Assembly (NCBI RefSeq): GCF_016863335.1 | Contig: NZ_BOOR01000045.1 | Span: 1-64,000, forward strand | From: Planotetraspora thailandica | GTDB lineage: Bacteria; Actinomycetota; Actinomycetes; Streptosporangiales; Streptosporangiaceae | Direction: 5' to 3' | Length of the DNA: 64,000 bases | Shown here: positions 27,276-35,134 of the stretch, in pieces | How positions within the stretch are numbered: position 1 is the stretch's first letter | How the letters are laid out: the number at the start of each line of letters is the position of its first letter | Made by a program: the position numbers and the translations under genes | The notes under the pieces: generated by a model | Databases searched by the model: none | What the model was told of the DNA's origin: nothing | The model's input: the letters and a program-made list of their open reading frames with translations, nothing else

Positions 27276-28562
27276 ATGCGCAAATACGGGATAAAGCTGG
27301 CCGCCGTCGTGGCAGGGCTGGCGTCGCTCGCGGGATGCGGGCTCGGAGGCGCCGACACGTCGAGCGGAACCCCCACCGCCAGCGCCTCGGGCGCAGTGAC
27401 GGGGAAGGTGAGCCTGCAGACGTGGGCGCTCAAGCCGAAGTTCACCGACTACGTCCAGGGCGTCATCGACTCGTTCGAGAAGAAGTACCCCGGGGTCCAG
27501 GTGGAATGGCTCGACCAGCCCGGCGACGGCTACGCGGAGAAGGTGCTGAGCCAGGCGTCCGGCGGCACTCTGCCCGACGTGACCAACCTGCCGCCTGACT
27601 TCGCGCTGCCGCTGGTCAAGCAGGGCCTGCTCCTCGACGTGGCCACGGCCGACCCGAAGGTGACCGAGGAGTACGTCCCCGGAGGTGTCGACGGCTACAA
27701 ATACGCCGGATACGAGGGCGTGTACGGCTACCCCTGGTACCTCAACACCGACGTCAACTACTGGAACTCCGAGCTGCTCTCGAAGTACGGGCTCGACGCG
27801 AAGAAGCCGCCGACCACGCTCGACGAGCTGATCGCCGCGGCGAAGACGGTGACGGAGAAGTCCGGCGGCAAGGTCTACCTCATGAGCCGCAAGCCGACTC
27901 TTATCGACCTGACCAACGCCGGCGTCCCGGTCATGTCGCCGGACGGCAAGAGCTTCACCTTCAACACCCCCGAGGCGGCCGCGATCCTCGACAAGTACCG
28001 CGACGCCTTCAAGGACAAGTTGATGCCGCGTGACGTGCTGACCACCAAGTACGCCGGCAACACGCAGCTGTTCAACTCCCAGACGGTGGCGTGGACGACC
28101 GCGGGCGGCAACTACATCACCAGCCTCGCCGCCGAGGGCAACCCGACGCTCGCGCCCAAGGTCGTGCCGTCGCAGGCGTTCGGCACCCCGCCGCTCTACG
28201 TCCAGGGCCTGTCGATCTCCAAGTCGACCAAGAACCTTCCGGCCGCGATCGCGCTCGCCCGGTGGGTCACCAGCGCGGAGAACCAGGCAGCCTTCGCGCA
28301 CCTCGTCAACATCTTCCCGAGCACCAAGGCCTCGGCGGACGACCCGTTCTTCAGCAAGAGCGACGGCACGAACTCCGGCGACGCCAAGGTGATCGCGTTC
28401 AACTCGCTCTCCACGGCGAAGATCCTGCAGCCCGTCCAGGTCACCCAGGCGATGGCCGACTTCATCGACCAGCAGTTCGCCCTCGCGATCAACGGCGACG
28501 AGCCGTCGCAGAAGGCGCTCGACGACGCCGTGGCCAAGTGCAACCAGCTGCTCAACGGCTGA
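27276..28562 (+). CDS. ABC sugar-binding lipoprotein
   Basis: 428 residues, family 1 extracellular solute-binding protein. The lipobox LASLAGC places the lipid on C21, followed by a Ser/Thr/Gly linker. The mature part starts with VSLQTWALKPKF, and the sugar-binding clefts contain PWYLNTDVNYWN, WTTAGGNY and the C-terminal ALARWVTSAENQAAFAH. It would deliver N-glycan oligosaccharides released by the GH85 enzyme to the two permeases encoded downstream. No ATPase gene is in the operon, so a shared MsiK-type ATPase is likely, as usual in actinomycetes. Confidence 0.92.
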   Translation: MRKYGIKLAAVVAGLASLAGCGLGGADTSSGTPTASASGAVTGKVSLQTWALKPKFTDYVQGVIDSFEKKYPGVQVEWLDQPGDGYAEKVLSQASGGTLPDVTNLPPDFALPLVKQGLLLDVATADPKVTEEYVPGGVDGYKYAGYEGVYGYPWYLNTDVNYWNSELLSKYGLDAKKPPTTLDELIAAAKTVTEKSGGKVYLMSRKPTLIDLTNAGVPVMSPDGKSFTFNTPEAAAILDKYRDAFKDKLMPRDVLTTKYAGNTQLFNSQTVAWTTAGGNYITSLAAEGNPTLAPKVVPSQAFGTPPLYVQGLSISKSTKNLPAAIALARWVTSAENQAAFAHLVNIFPSTKASADDPFFSKSDGTNSGDAKVIAFNSLSTAKILQPVQVTQAMADFIDQQFALAINGDEPSQKALDDAVAKCNQLLNG

Positions 28563-28568
28563 TGTGAC

Positions 28569-28608
28569 GCCGCGTACGGGGGCCCGGCCCGGGGTCCCCG
28601 TACGCGGC
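28569..28608 (+). terminator. Intercistronic hairpin after the binding-protein gene
   Basis: A 13-bp perfect inverted repeat (28569-28581 with 28596-28608) sits between the binding-protein gene and the first permease gene. No T-run follows. Such hairpins stabilise the upstream message and reduce permease expression, which fits the usual excess of binding protein. Confidence 0.7.
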
Positions 28609-28622
28609 GCGCAGGAGATGAA

Positions 28623-29495
28623 ATGACACACAAGCGCTGGTTCACCCCATGGCTGCTCATCGCCCCCGCGGCGGTGTGGCTCGTGGTCTTCAACGCCCTG
28701 CCGGCGATCAACACGCTGATCCTGTCGTTCACCAACGCCAAGCCGCTGGGCGGAGGGACGTTCGTCGGCTTCGCCAACTACACCCGCATGTTCGACGACC
28801 AGCAGCTCGTGGACGCGCTGATCAACAGCATCGTCTACATGGTGGTCTGCGTTCCGCTGTTGACGCTGCTGCCGCTCCTGCTCGCGGTGCTGGTCGAGAA
28901 GAAGCTGCGCGGGATCGCCTTCTTCCGCATCGCGTTCTACACCCCCGTGCTCGCCTCGGCGGTCGTGGTCGCGCTCATCTGGGGCTGGCTGCTCAACGAC
29001 CGGGGAGTCATCAACGGGATGGCGGAAGGGCTCGGTTTCCTGAGCGAGCCGCTGCCGTTCCTCTCCGACCGCTGGCTGCTGCTGCTCAGCGCGATCAGCC
29101 TGACCGTCTGGAAGGGCCTCGGCTACTACATGATCATTTACATGTCGGCGCTCGGCAACGTGAGCCGTGAGCTCCACGAGGCCGCCGCCGTCGACGGGGC
29201 CGGGCCCGTGCGCCGGTTCTTCTCCGTCACCGTGCCCGGCGTGCGCAACACGATGTTGCTCATCTCGGTGCTGATCTCGGTCTTCGCGTTGCGGGTCTTC
29301 TCCGAGCTCTACGTCCTGTCCAACGGCACGGGCGGACCCGGCGGCCGCGACATGTCGCTCGTGATGCTCATCCAGCTGTACGGCCAGGGCCTCACCGGGC
29401 ATCTCGGGTACGCCTCCGCGCTCAGCGTCCTGCTGTTCGTCGTCACGGTCGGCCCGATGGTGTTCCTGGCACGGCTCAACCGGAAGGAGTCGTAG
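28623..29495 (+). CDS. ABC sugar permease, MalF-like
   Basis: 290 residues, six membrane helices. The conserved cytoplasmic EAA loop that docks the ATPase is seen as LHEAAAVDGAGPVRRFFSVTVPGV near residue 185-208. The N-terminal WLLIAPAAVWLVVFNALPAI is the usual first helix. It forms the membrane channel together with the product of the next gene. AGGAG precedes the ATG. Confidence 0.92.
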   Translation: MTHKRWFTPWLLIAPAAVWLVVFNALPAINTLILSFTNAKPLGGGTFVGFANYTRMFDDQQLVDALINSIVYMVVCVPLLTLLPLLLAVLVEKKLRGIAFFRIAFYTPVLASAVVVALIWGWLLNDRGVINGMAEGLGFLSEPLPFLSDRWLLLLSAISLTVWKGLGYYMIIYMSALGNVSRELHEAAAVDGAGPVRRFFSVTVPGVRNTMLLISVLISVFALRVFSELYVLSNGTGGPGGRDMSLVMLIQLYGQGLTGHLGYASALSVLLFVVTVGPMVFLARLNRKES

Positions 29496-29497
29496 CG

Positions 29498-30349
29498 ATG
29501 GCCCGGAGTGGTCGCGGGTTCAACTCGATCTCGCCGGCGGAGAAGGTGGTCCGATACGCCCTTCTCCTGGTCGTGCTGGTCATCACGGTGGGCCCGTTCC
29601 TGTGGCAGCTTTCCACGTCTCTCAAGAGCGTCAGCGAGGACGTCTTCACGCAGACGCCCACCTTCATCCCCCAGCACCCGACGTTGTCGAACTTCGCGGA
29701 GGTCGCCAAGACGATTCCCGTCTGGTCGTACGCCGGCAACTCGCTGATCGTCGCCGTCCTGGTCGTGCTGGGGAATGCGATCGGGGCGACGTTCGCCGGG
29801 TTCGCGCTGGCCAAGTTGCGCTTCCGGGGTTCGAAGCTGGTGCTCGGGCTCTTCCTCGCGACGCTGATCCTGCCGAGCGAGGTCACGATCATCTCCCAGT
29901 ACGTCATCGTGCGCGGGCTCGGCTTCGCCGACACGCTGATCGGCGTCGCGCTGCCGGGGGCGATTCAGATGCTGAACGTGCTGCTGATGCGCACGGCGTT
30001 CCTCTCGATCCCGGCCGACGTCGACGCCGCCGCGATCATCGACGGCGCCACCGCCTGGCAGCGCCTGATCCGCATCGGCCTGCCCAACGTGCGGGGCATG
30101 CTCAGCGTCGTCGTGATCTTCTCGTTCATCTTCGCGTGGGACGACTTCCTGTGGCCGCTGATCGTGCTGACCGATCCGGACAAGTACACGCTCACCGTCG
30201 GGTTGCAGTACCTCAACGGCACGTTCAGCTCCAACCCGCGCCTCATCGCCGCGGGCACGATGATCGCCTTCCTGCCGATCGTCGTCGTCTTCGCGCTGCT
30301 CCAGCGGTTCTTTTTCAAGGGCGTGGACGCAGGCGCGATCAAGGGCTAG
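29498..30349 (+). CDS. ABC sugar permease, MalG-like
   Basis: 283 residues, six membrane helices, beginning two bases after the preceding stop with GGAAGGAG upstream. The EAA-type loop is DVDAAAIIDGATAWQRLIRIGLPN (residues about 165-190), with the first position of the motif changed from E to D. The C-terminus FFKGVDAGAIKG is typical of the CUT1 group. Second membrane subunit of the presumed N-glycan importer. Confidence 0.92.
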   Translation: MARSGRGFNSISPAEKVVRYALLLVVLVITVGPFLWQLSTSLKSVSEDVFTQTPTFIPQHPTLSNFAEVAKTIPVWSYAGNSLIVAVLVVLGNAIGATFAGFALAKLRFRGSKLVLGLFLATLILPSEVTIISQYVIVRGLGFADTLIGVALPGAIQMLNVLLMRTAFLSIPADVDAAAIIDGATAWQRLIRIGLPNVRGMLSVVVIFSFIFAWDDFLWPLIVLTDPDKYTLTVGLQYLNGTFSSNPRLIAAGTMIAFLPIVVVFALLQRFFFKGVDAGAIKG

Positions 30350-30383
30350 CCCCGTTGTCCGTACGTCAGTCTGAAGCAGGTCC

Positions 30384-30425
30384 AGGCCGGGATCGCAGTC
30401 GCCTCCGATGGCGCGATCCCGGCCT
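30384..30425 (+). terminator. Rho-independent terminator after the ABC operon
   Basis: A perfect 13-bp stem (30384-30396 with 30413-30425) followed by TTT, 35 bp after the second permease gene. It ends the transporter transcript before the trp operon. Confidence 0.85.
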
Positions 30426-30471
30426 TTCGCCGCGCCTGTGACGGCGCTGCCGGGACCCCCTGTGGCACACT

Positions 30472-30516
30472 CAATAGAACAGTTATAGAACTGTCTACAT
30501 GAGTTATAGAACTATG
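30472..30516. promoter_or_regulatory. Repeated GntR-type operator before trpB
   Basis: AGTTATAGAACTGT (30481-30494) and AGTTATAGAACTAT (30503-30516) are direct repeats 22 bp apart. A partial copy, AATAGAAC, is at 30473. Each has the GT-N2-TA-N2-AC layout similar to GntR-family sites. They end just before the ribosome site of trpB. The GntR regulator encoded third in the operon is the obvious candidate to bind them. Confidence 0.6.
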
Positions 30517-30525
30517 GGAGGTCCG

Positions 30526-31683
30526 ATGAAGGACCTGGCAGAGCGAGGGCGGTTCGGCGACTATGGCGGCCTGTTCGTGCCGGAGTCGCTGGTGGCGGCA
30601 TGCAGGGAGGTGGAGGGCGCTTTCCGGGAAGCACGATCCGATCCAGGGTTCCGGGAGCGCCTGGAGACGCTGCTGGCCCTGCACGTGGGGCGGCCGACGC
30701 CGTTGACGCCGGCGCCACGGCTGTCCGCGGAGCTCGGCGTCACCCTGCTGCTCAAGCGGGAGGACCTGACCCACACCGGCTCCCACAAGATCAACAACGT
30801 GCTGGGCCAGGCGCTGCTGGCCACCAGAATGGGCCGGACGCGCCTGATCGCCGAGACCGGTGCGGGGATGCACGGCGTGGCCGTCGCGACCGGCGCCGCT
30901 CTGCTGGGGCTGCGGGCGACCGTGTTCATGGGGGAACGCGACGTCGAACGCCAGGCGCTGAACGTGTTCCGGATGCGCATGCTGGGCGCCGAGGTCGTAA
31001 CGGTCGGCGCCGGCAGCCGTACCCTCAAAGACGCCACCAGCGAAGCGATGCGCCACTGGGTGAGCGCCACCGAGGAGGCGTACTACTGCGTCGGCTCCGT
31101 CGTCGGGCCCACCCCGTACCCGTGGATGGTGCGCGAGTTCCAGCGGGTGATCGGCGACGAGGCACGCGGGCAGTGCGCCGGGGCATTGGCGAGCGCCGTG
31201 CCCGACTACGTCGTGGCCTGCGTCGGCGGCGGCTCCAACGCGGCGGGCACGTTCGCCGGCTTCGTCGACACCGCCGCCCGGCTGGTCGGCGTCGAGGCGG
31301 AGGGCGGCGCCGGCGCGAGCAGGGGGCGGCTCGGTGTGCTGCACGGTTTCCGCTCGCTGTTCCTGCAGGACGAGCACGGCCAGATCACCGAGGCGCATTC
31401 CATCGCCGCCGGCCTCGACTACCCGGGGGTCGGGCCCGAGCACGCGTACCTGCGCGACCTGGGCCGGGCCCGCTATGTCACGGTCTCCGACGAGGAGGTC
31501 GTGGGCGCGGCGGTGCGGCTGGCCCGTACCGAGGGGATCGTCCCCGCGCTGGAGTCCGCGCACGCGATCGCGTGGGTGATCCGCGCGGCCGTGGCCGGCG
31601 AGCTGCCGCCTGGTGCGACGGTCCTGATCACCCTGTCCGGCAGAGGCGACAAGGACATGTCAACGCTGAAGGAGCTGGTATGA
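30526..31683 (+). CDS. trpB: Tryptophan synthase beta chain
   Basis: 385 residues. GGRFGDYGGLFVPE-type start, substrate segment GRPTPLTPA, then LKREDLTHTGSHKINN with the PLP lysine K88. Also seen are AETGAGMHG, the phosphate-binding GGGSNAAGTF and LDYPGVGPEHA. It joins indole and serine to give tryptophan, in complex with TrpA. A strong GGGAGG precedes ATG 30526. The operon lacks trpC, trpD and trpE, so this is a stand-alone trpBA pair, possibly a second copy serving a special need rather than the main pathway. Confidence 0.93.
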   Translation: MKDLAERGRFGDYGGLFVPESLVAACREVEGAFREARSDPGFRERLETLLALHVGRPTPLTPAPRLSAELGVTLLLKREDLTHTGSHKINNVLGQALLATRMGRTRLIAETGAGMHGVAVATGAALLGLRATVFMGERDVERQALNVFRMRMLGAEVVTVGAGSRTLKDATSEAMRHWVSATEEAYYCVGSVVGPTPYPWMVREFQRVIGDEARGQCAGALASAVPDYVVACVGGGSNAAGTFAGFVDTAARLVGVEAEGGAGASRGRLGVLHGFRSLFLQDEHGQITEAHSIAAGLDYPGVGPEHAYLRDLGRARYVTVSDEEVVGAAVRLARTEGIVPALESAHAIAWVIRAAVAGELPPGATVLITLSGRGDKDMSTLKELV

Positions 31684-32459
31684 GCCTCGAAAGGCGGCTG
31701 CGCGACCGCGGCCGGAAGCTGCTCATGCCGTACGTGACCGGCGGCATCACCGACGACTGGACCGGCTACCTGCGGTCTTTCGCCGCCGCCGGCGCGGACG
31801 CGATCGAGCTCGGCCTGCCCTTCTCCGATCCCACGCTCGACGGCGCCACCATCCAGGAGGCGTCCGACGCGGCGCTGGCGCGTGGCGCGACGGCCCACGG
31901 CATCCTCGCCGAGATCGACGGCCTCGGCCTGGACGTGCCGCTGGTCGCCAGCACCTACTACAACCTGGTGCTGCGCGACGGGACGTCGGCGTTCTGCGCG
32001 GCGCTGCGCCAGGCGGGGATCGCCGGGCTCATCGTGCCCGACCTGCCTTTGGAGGAGGCCGGCGAGCTCGCGGAGGCGGCCGCCGCCACCGGCATCGACC
32101 TGGTCCTGCTCGCCTCCCCGTCGACACCGTCACCGCGACTGTACGAGATCGCGCGTCGCAGCCGCGGCTTCGTCTACGCCGTCTCCCGGATGGGCACCAC
32201 CGGAGAACGGGCCGCGCTCGCCGAGTCGGCCGGGGCGCTGGCCGAGCGGATCAAGCAGGTCGGCGACCTTCCCGTCTTGCTAGGATTTGGCATTTCCACG
32301 CCGGAGCAGGCCGTGGAAGCCGCACGCCGCGCAGACGGTGTCGTCGTCGGGGCCGCGATCATGCGCCGGATCCTCGACGGGGCAGGTCCGGACGACGTCG
32401 GCACCTACGTCACGGCGCTGCGGCGGGCCCTGGACCAGGAGAGTGACGAAAGACGATGA
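31680..32459 (+). CDS. trpA: Tryptophan synthase alpha chain
   Basis: 259 residues. MPYVTGGITDDW replaces the usual MPYLTAGDP start of the barrel. The catalytic acids are E43 in IELGLPFSDP and D54 in TLDGATIQ. A later GFGISTPEQ forms the phosphate-binding end. It splits indole-3-glycerol phosphate to indole, which is channelled to TrpB. ATGA overlap with trpB and another with the GntR gene show translational coupling. Confidence 0.92.
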   Translation: MSLERRLRDRGRKLLMPYVTGGITDDWTGYLRSFAAAGADAIELGLPFSDPTLDGATIQEASDAALARGATAHGILAEIDGLGLDVPLVASTYYNLVLRDGTSAFCAALRQAGIAGLIVPDLPLEEAGELAEAAAATGIDLVLLASPSTPSPRLYEIARRSRGFVYAVSRMGTTGERAALAESAGALAERIKQVGDLPVLLGFGISTPEQAVEAARRADGVVVGAAIMRRILDGAGPDDVGTYVTALRRALDQESDERR

Positions 32460-33211
32460 CCCGCGACTCCGGACACGAAGCGAGGTACCGCGCCATCGCC
32501 GCCGACCTCGCCGCGAAGATCCGGGCGGGACACTACGCCCCCGGCGAGGCGCTGCCGTCCCAACGCGACCTGAGCGCCTCGTACGGGGTCACCCTCATGA
32601 CGCTTCGCCAGGCGCTTCGGCAGCTCAGCGACGAAGGGCTGATCAGTCAGCAGGCCGGCCGCGGCACGTTCGTGTCTCCGCCCCACCTGACGTACCAGCT
32701 CGGCTCCCTGCAAAGCTTCGTCGACGACCTGCGGAAACAAGGCCACGAGGTGCGCACGGTCGTCGTCGGGCAGTCCTTGCACCGGATCCCGGCACGGGTC
32801 GCGACCCAGCTGCGCACCGCCCCCGGCGAGACGGCGCTGCGGCTGGAACGAGTGCGTGAGTTCGCCGGCCGCCCGGCGATCCACCAGGTCTCCTGGATCC
32901 GCCGGCCGTCCGCGGAGCGCGTCCGCGACGTGGACTTCACCACCGTCTCCCTCTACGCCGCCCTCGCCGACGGCGGGGTCGCGGTCGCGCGCGCGTCGGA
33001 GAAGATCCGGCCCGGCCTGCTCGACCCGGCCATCGCGTCCCACCTGGGCGAGCCCGGCGGCAGCCCGGTCCTCCTCAGCGACCGCGTCACCTACACGCTC
33101 GACGCGACCGCGGTGGTCGCCGACCGCGCCACCATCCTCGGCAGCATGATGGAGATCCGCACCGACCGGGCCGCCACCGGGCTCTCCCTCACCTGGGGCG
33201 CCAGCAGCTAG
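32456..33211 (+). CDS. GntR-family regulator with UTRA sensor domain
   Basis: 251 residues. The N-terminal winged helix (YRAIAADLAAKIRAGHYAPGEALPSQRDLSASYGVTLMTLRQALRQLSDEGLISQQAGRGTFV pattern, residues 9-73) is GntR of the HutC type. The C-terminal UTRA domain (about 85-245) has LRLERVREFAGRPAIHQVSW and the SDRVTYTLD strand. UTRA domains bind small molecules. It is the third gene of the trpBA operon and probably controls it through the repeats at 30472-30516. Its effector is not evident; a tryptophan-related molecule is plausible. Confidence 0.9.
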   Translation: MTRDSGHEARYRAIAADLAAKIRAGHYAPGEALPSQRDLSASYGVTLMTLRQALRQLSDEGLISQQAGRGTFVSPPHLTYQLGSLQSFVDDLRKQGHEVRTVVVGQSLHRIPARVATQLRTAPGETALRLERVREFAGRPAIHQVSWIRRPSAERVRDVDFTTVSLYAALADGGVAVARASEKIRPGLLDPAIASHLGEPGGSPVLLSDRVTYTLDATAVVADRATILGSMMEIRTDRAATGLSLTWGASS

Positions 33212-33230
33212 CCCGCGCGTCCAGCGGGCT
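33210..33230. terminator. Short bidirectional hairpin between GntR and GNAT genes
   Basis: AGCCCGC (33210-33216) pairs with GCGGGCT (33224-33230) around a 7-base loop, in the 23-bp gap of two convergent genes. No T-run; a weak terminator at best. Confidence 0.45.
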
Positions 33231-33234
33231 CGCC

Positions 33235-33813
33235 TCAGCGGGCGGGCAGGCTCGGATGCGGCTTGCCCAGGGTGTTGAGGAGGACCCACCGTTCGTGATC
33301 ACGCCAGGCGCCGTCGATGAACAGCAGCTCCGGTGCAAGCCCCTCGTAGCGGAAGCCGGCCCGCTGGACCAGCTTGATCGAGCGGGTGTTGTCCGGCTGG
33401 ATCTGCGCCTCCAGCCGGTGCAGCCGCAGGTTCTCGAACGCGTGGCGCACCACCAGTCCGAGGCCTTCGGACATGTACCCCCGGCCGCCGAACGGGGCGA
33501 AGGCCGCGTAGGCGATGGCGGCACTCTGCAGACGCCCGCGGATGATGCTGTTGAGGGTGACGTAGCCGGCGACGGCGCCGGTCTCGCGCTCATAGACGAG
33601 GTGCGCTTCGGCCGCCTCCGGATCGTCGTACCGCCGCATGAAGGCCTGGAAGTCCTCCGGCGTGGCGGGCAGGTTCATGTACGGATAATGAAGCTCGGCG
33701 CTGGCCCGGACCAGGCCGATGAACTCGTCCTGGTCATGGACGGTGAACGGTCGCAAGGTCACGCGGGAGGGGGCAGACGGTTCGGGTCCGTCGCCGGCAA
33801 CATGCTGGATCAC
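33235..33813 (-). CDS. GNAT-family N-acetyltransferase (RimJ/RimL-like)
   Basis: 192 residues from a GTG at 33813; the start is not well defined by a ribosome site. The GNAT core is clear: VTLRPFTVHDQDEF, acetyl-CoA-binding FGGRGYMSEGLGLVVRHAF, then LHRLEAQIQPDNTRSIKLVQRAGFRYEG. The last two segments are the RimJ/RimL type that acetylates protein N-termini or small amines. Substrate unknown. Its 3' end faces the GntR gene. Confidence 0.87.
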   Translation of the reverse strand: MIQHVAGDGPEPSAPSRVTLRPFTVHDQDEFIGLVRASAELHYPYMNLPATPEDFQAFMRRYDDPEAAEAHLVYERETGAVAGYVTLNSIIRGRLQSAAIAYAAFAPFGGRGYMSEGLGLVVRHAFENLRLHRLEAQIQPDNTRSIKLVQRAGFRYEGLAPELLFIDGAWRDHERWVLLNTLGKPHPSLPAR

Positions 33814-33824
33814 GGCGCAAAAGG

Positions 33825-34340
33825 CTACCGGGATTTCCAGGGAAACGGTTGGGCGAGGGGGATCGGGTCGGGGGAACGCCAGGGCCTGACCCACAGCTCG
33901 TCGTCCCGCCTGATCGGCTGCCCGCAGTGGTCGCACGTGGCGCGCGGGCCCCCGGGCCCGGTGGCGTGGCCGCACGGCCGGTGGACCACCCGCATGGACG
34001 GTGAGGACTCGCCGGCGCGGGTGTGCTCCTCACCCCAGGCGGCCAGCGCGTGCAGCACCGGCAGCACGCCGGCGCCCGCGTCGGTCAGGCGGTATTCGTG
34101 CCGCACCCGGCGGCCCTCGGTGTAGGGCACCCGGGCGAGCAGGCCCGCCTCGACCATGCGGGCGAGCCTGTCGGACAGGATGTTGTCGGCGATGCCCAGC
34201 TCGGACCGGAACGCCTCGAACCGGGTGGTGCCCAAGGTCGCGTTACGCAGGATCAGCAGGGTCCACCGCTCACCGATCACGCCGACCGCGCGGCCGATGG
34301 GGCAGGGGCCGGTCGCCTTTCCGCGTGGCCGGGCCGTCAC
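33825..34340 (-). CDS. HxlR-family transcriptional regulator
   Basis: 171 residues from the GTG at 34340 (GAGGGGGG upstream); an ATG at 34385 would add 15 residues unlike the family. The HxlR winged helix spans CPIGRAVGVIGERWTLLILRNA to RRVRHEYRLTDAGAGVLPVL. The C-terminal 45 residues add a possible metal knuckle (HRPCGH ... CDHCGQ), seen in some actinomycete members. C17 in the N-terminal PCPIGRA lies at the position of the redox-sensing Cys of the family. Target unknown; it ends 11 bp before the GNAT start, so the two may share a transcript. Confidence 0.88.
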   Translation of the reverse strand: MTARPRGKATGPCPIGRAVGVIGERWTLLILRNATLGTTRFEAFRSELGIADNILSDRLARMVEAGLLARVPYTEGRRVRHEYRLTDAGAGVLPVLHALAAWGEEHTRAGESSPSMRVVHRPCGHATGPGGPRATCDHCGQPIRRDDELWVRPWRSPDPIPLAQPFPWKSR

Positions 34341-34585
34341 GCCGCCCCCCTCACATCTCGGGTGCCTTGCACGGAGAAATTCCAAGGCGTAATGTCGGAT
34401 ATATCTTAACTTGCATATTGCAAGTTGTCAGGTGAAAGCGGCTACGCCGCCGCCGGTCGATCCCCACGCCCGCGTTGCGGGGCCAGGGGAGGGGTGATCG
34501 ATGTCAGGCCGGCTCTCACCACGAACCACACCCGGCCGGTGCCCGCCGAGGCGTCGACGGACCGCCGGCAGTGAGGGGGGACGAC

Positions 34586-35122
34586 ATGACGACCCGCACA
34601 CATGAGACGATCGACACCGTTCACGAGGTGCACCGGCTGGCCGTCGCCGTCGACGCCTCGTTCGACGACTTCAAGAGCCGGTACGAGCGGGCGGTGCCCC
34701 GGCTGGACGCGCAGGTCTTCGACCGGCTCATGAGGGAGCACGCCGACTGGGACAACGTCCTGCGGGCCACCGCGCTGAACGCACCGCATGGCTTCATCGT
34801 CTACTGGAGCTTCGACGTCACCGCGCTCATGCGCCTGGCCGGTGACACGTGGCGGTGCACCGAATACCTGATGGGCAACCACACCATCGCGCAGCGGATG
34901 TTCCGCCACCATCCCGGCATCATGCTGTACGCGCCGCTGCGCACCGGGATCTACGAGGATTGGCGCGGCACGACGTGGTTCTCCGTGGACCAGCCCAGCG
35001 CGCAGTTCGCGAGCTTCGGCGACCCGCGCATCGCGGAGGTCGGCCTCGAGCTGGATCACAAGCTGGCCGCTCTGCTCGACCACCTCGGCGTGCCCCCACC
35101 CGCCCGTCTCACCGCCCGATGA
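34586..35122 (+). CDS. DUF302-type protein
   Basis: 178 residues. Layout matches the DUF302 family: an N-terminal DASFDDFKSRYERAVP segment, a central NAPHGFIVYWSFDVT strand pair, CTEYLMGNHTIAQRMF, then LMLYAPLRTGIYEDWRG and FSVDQPSAQF. Function is unknown; family members often lie beside oxidoreductases. It is followed 12 bp later by an FMN-dependent hydroxyacid oxidase gene, likely the same operon. GAGGGGGG precedes the ATG. Confidence 0.8.
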   Translation: MTTRTHETIDTVHEVHRLAVAVDASFDDFKSRYERAVPRLDAQVFDRLMREHADWDNVLRATALNAPHGFIVYWSFDVTALMRLAGDTWRCTEYLMGNHTIAQRMFRHHPGIMLYAPLRTGIYEDWRGTTWFSVDQPSAQFASFGDPRIAEVGLELDHKLAALLDHLGVPPPARLTAR

Positions 35123-35134
35123 GAGGAGCCGGCC

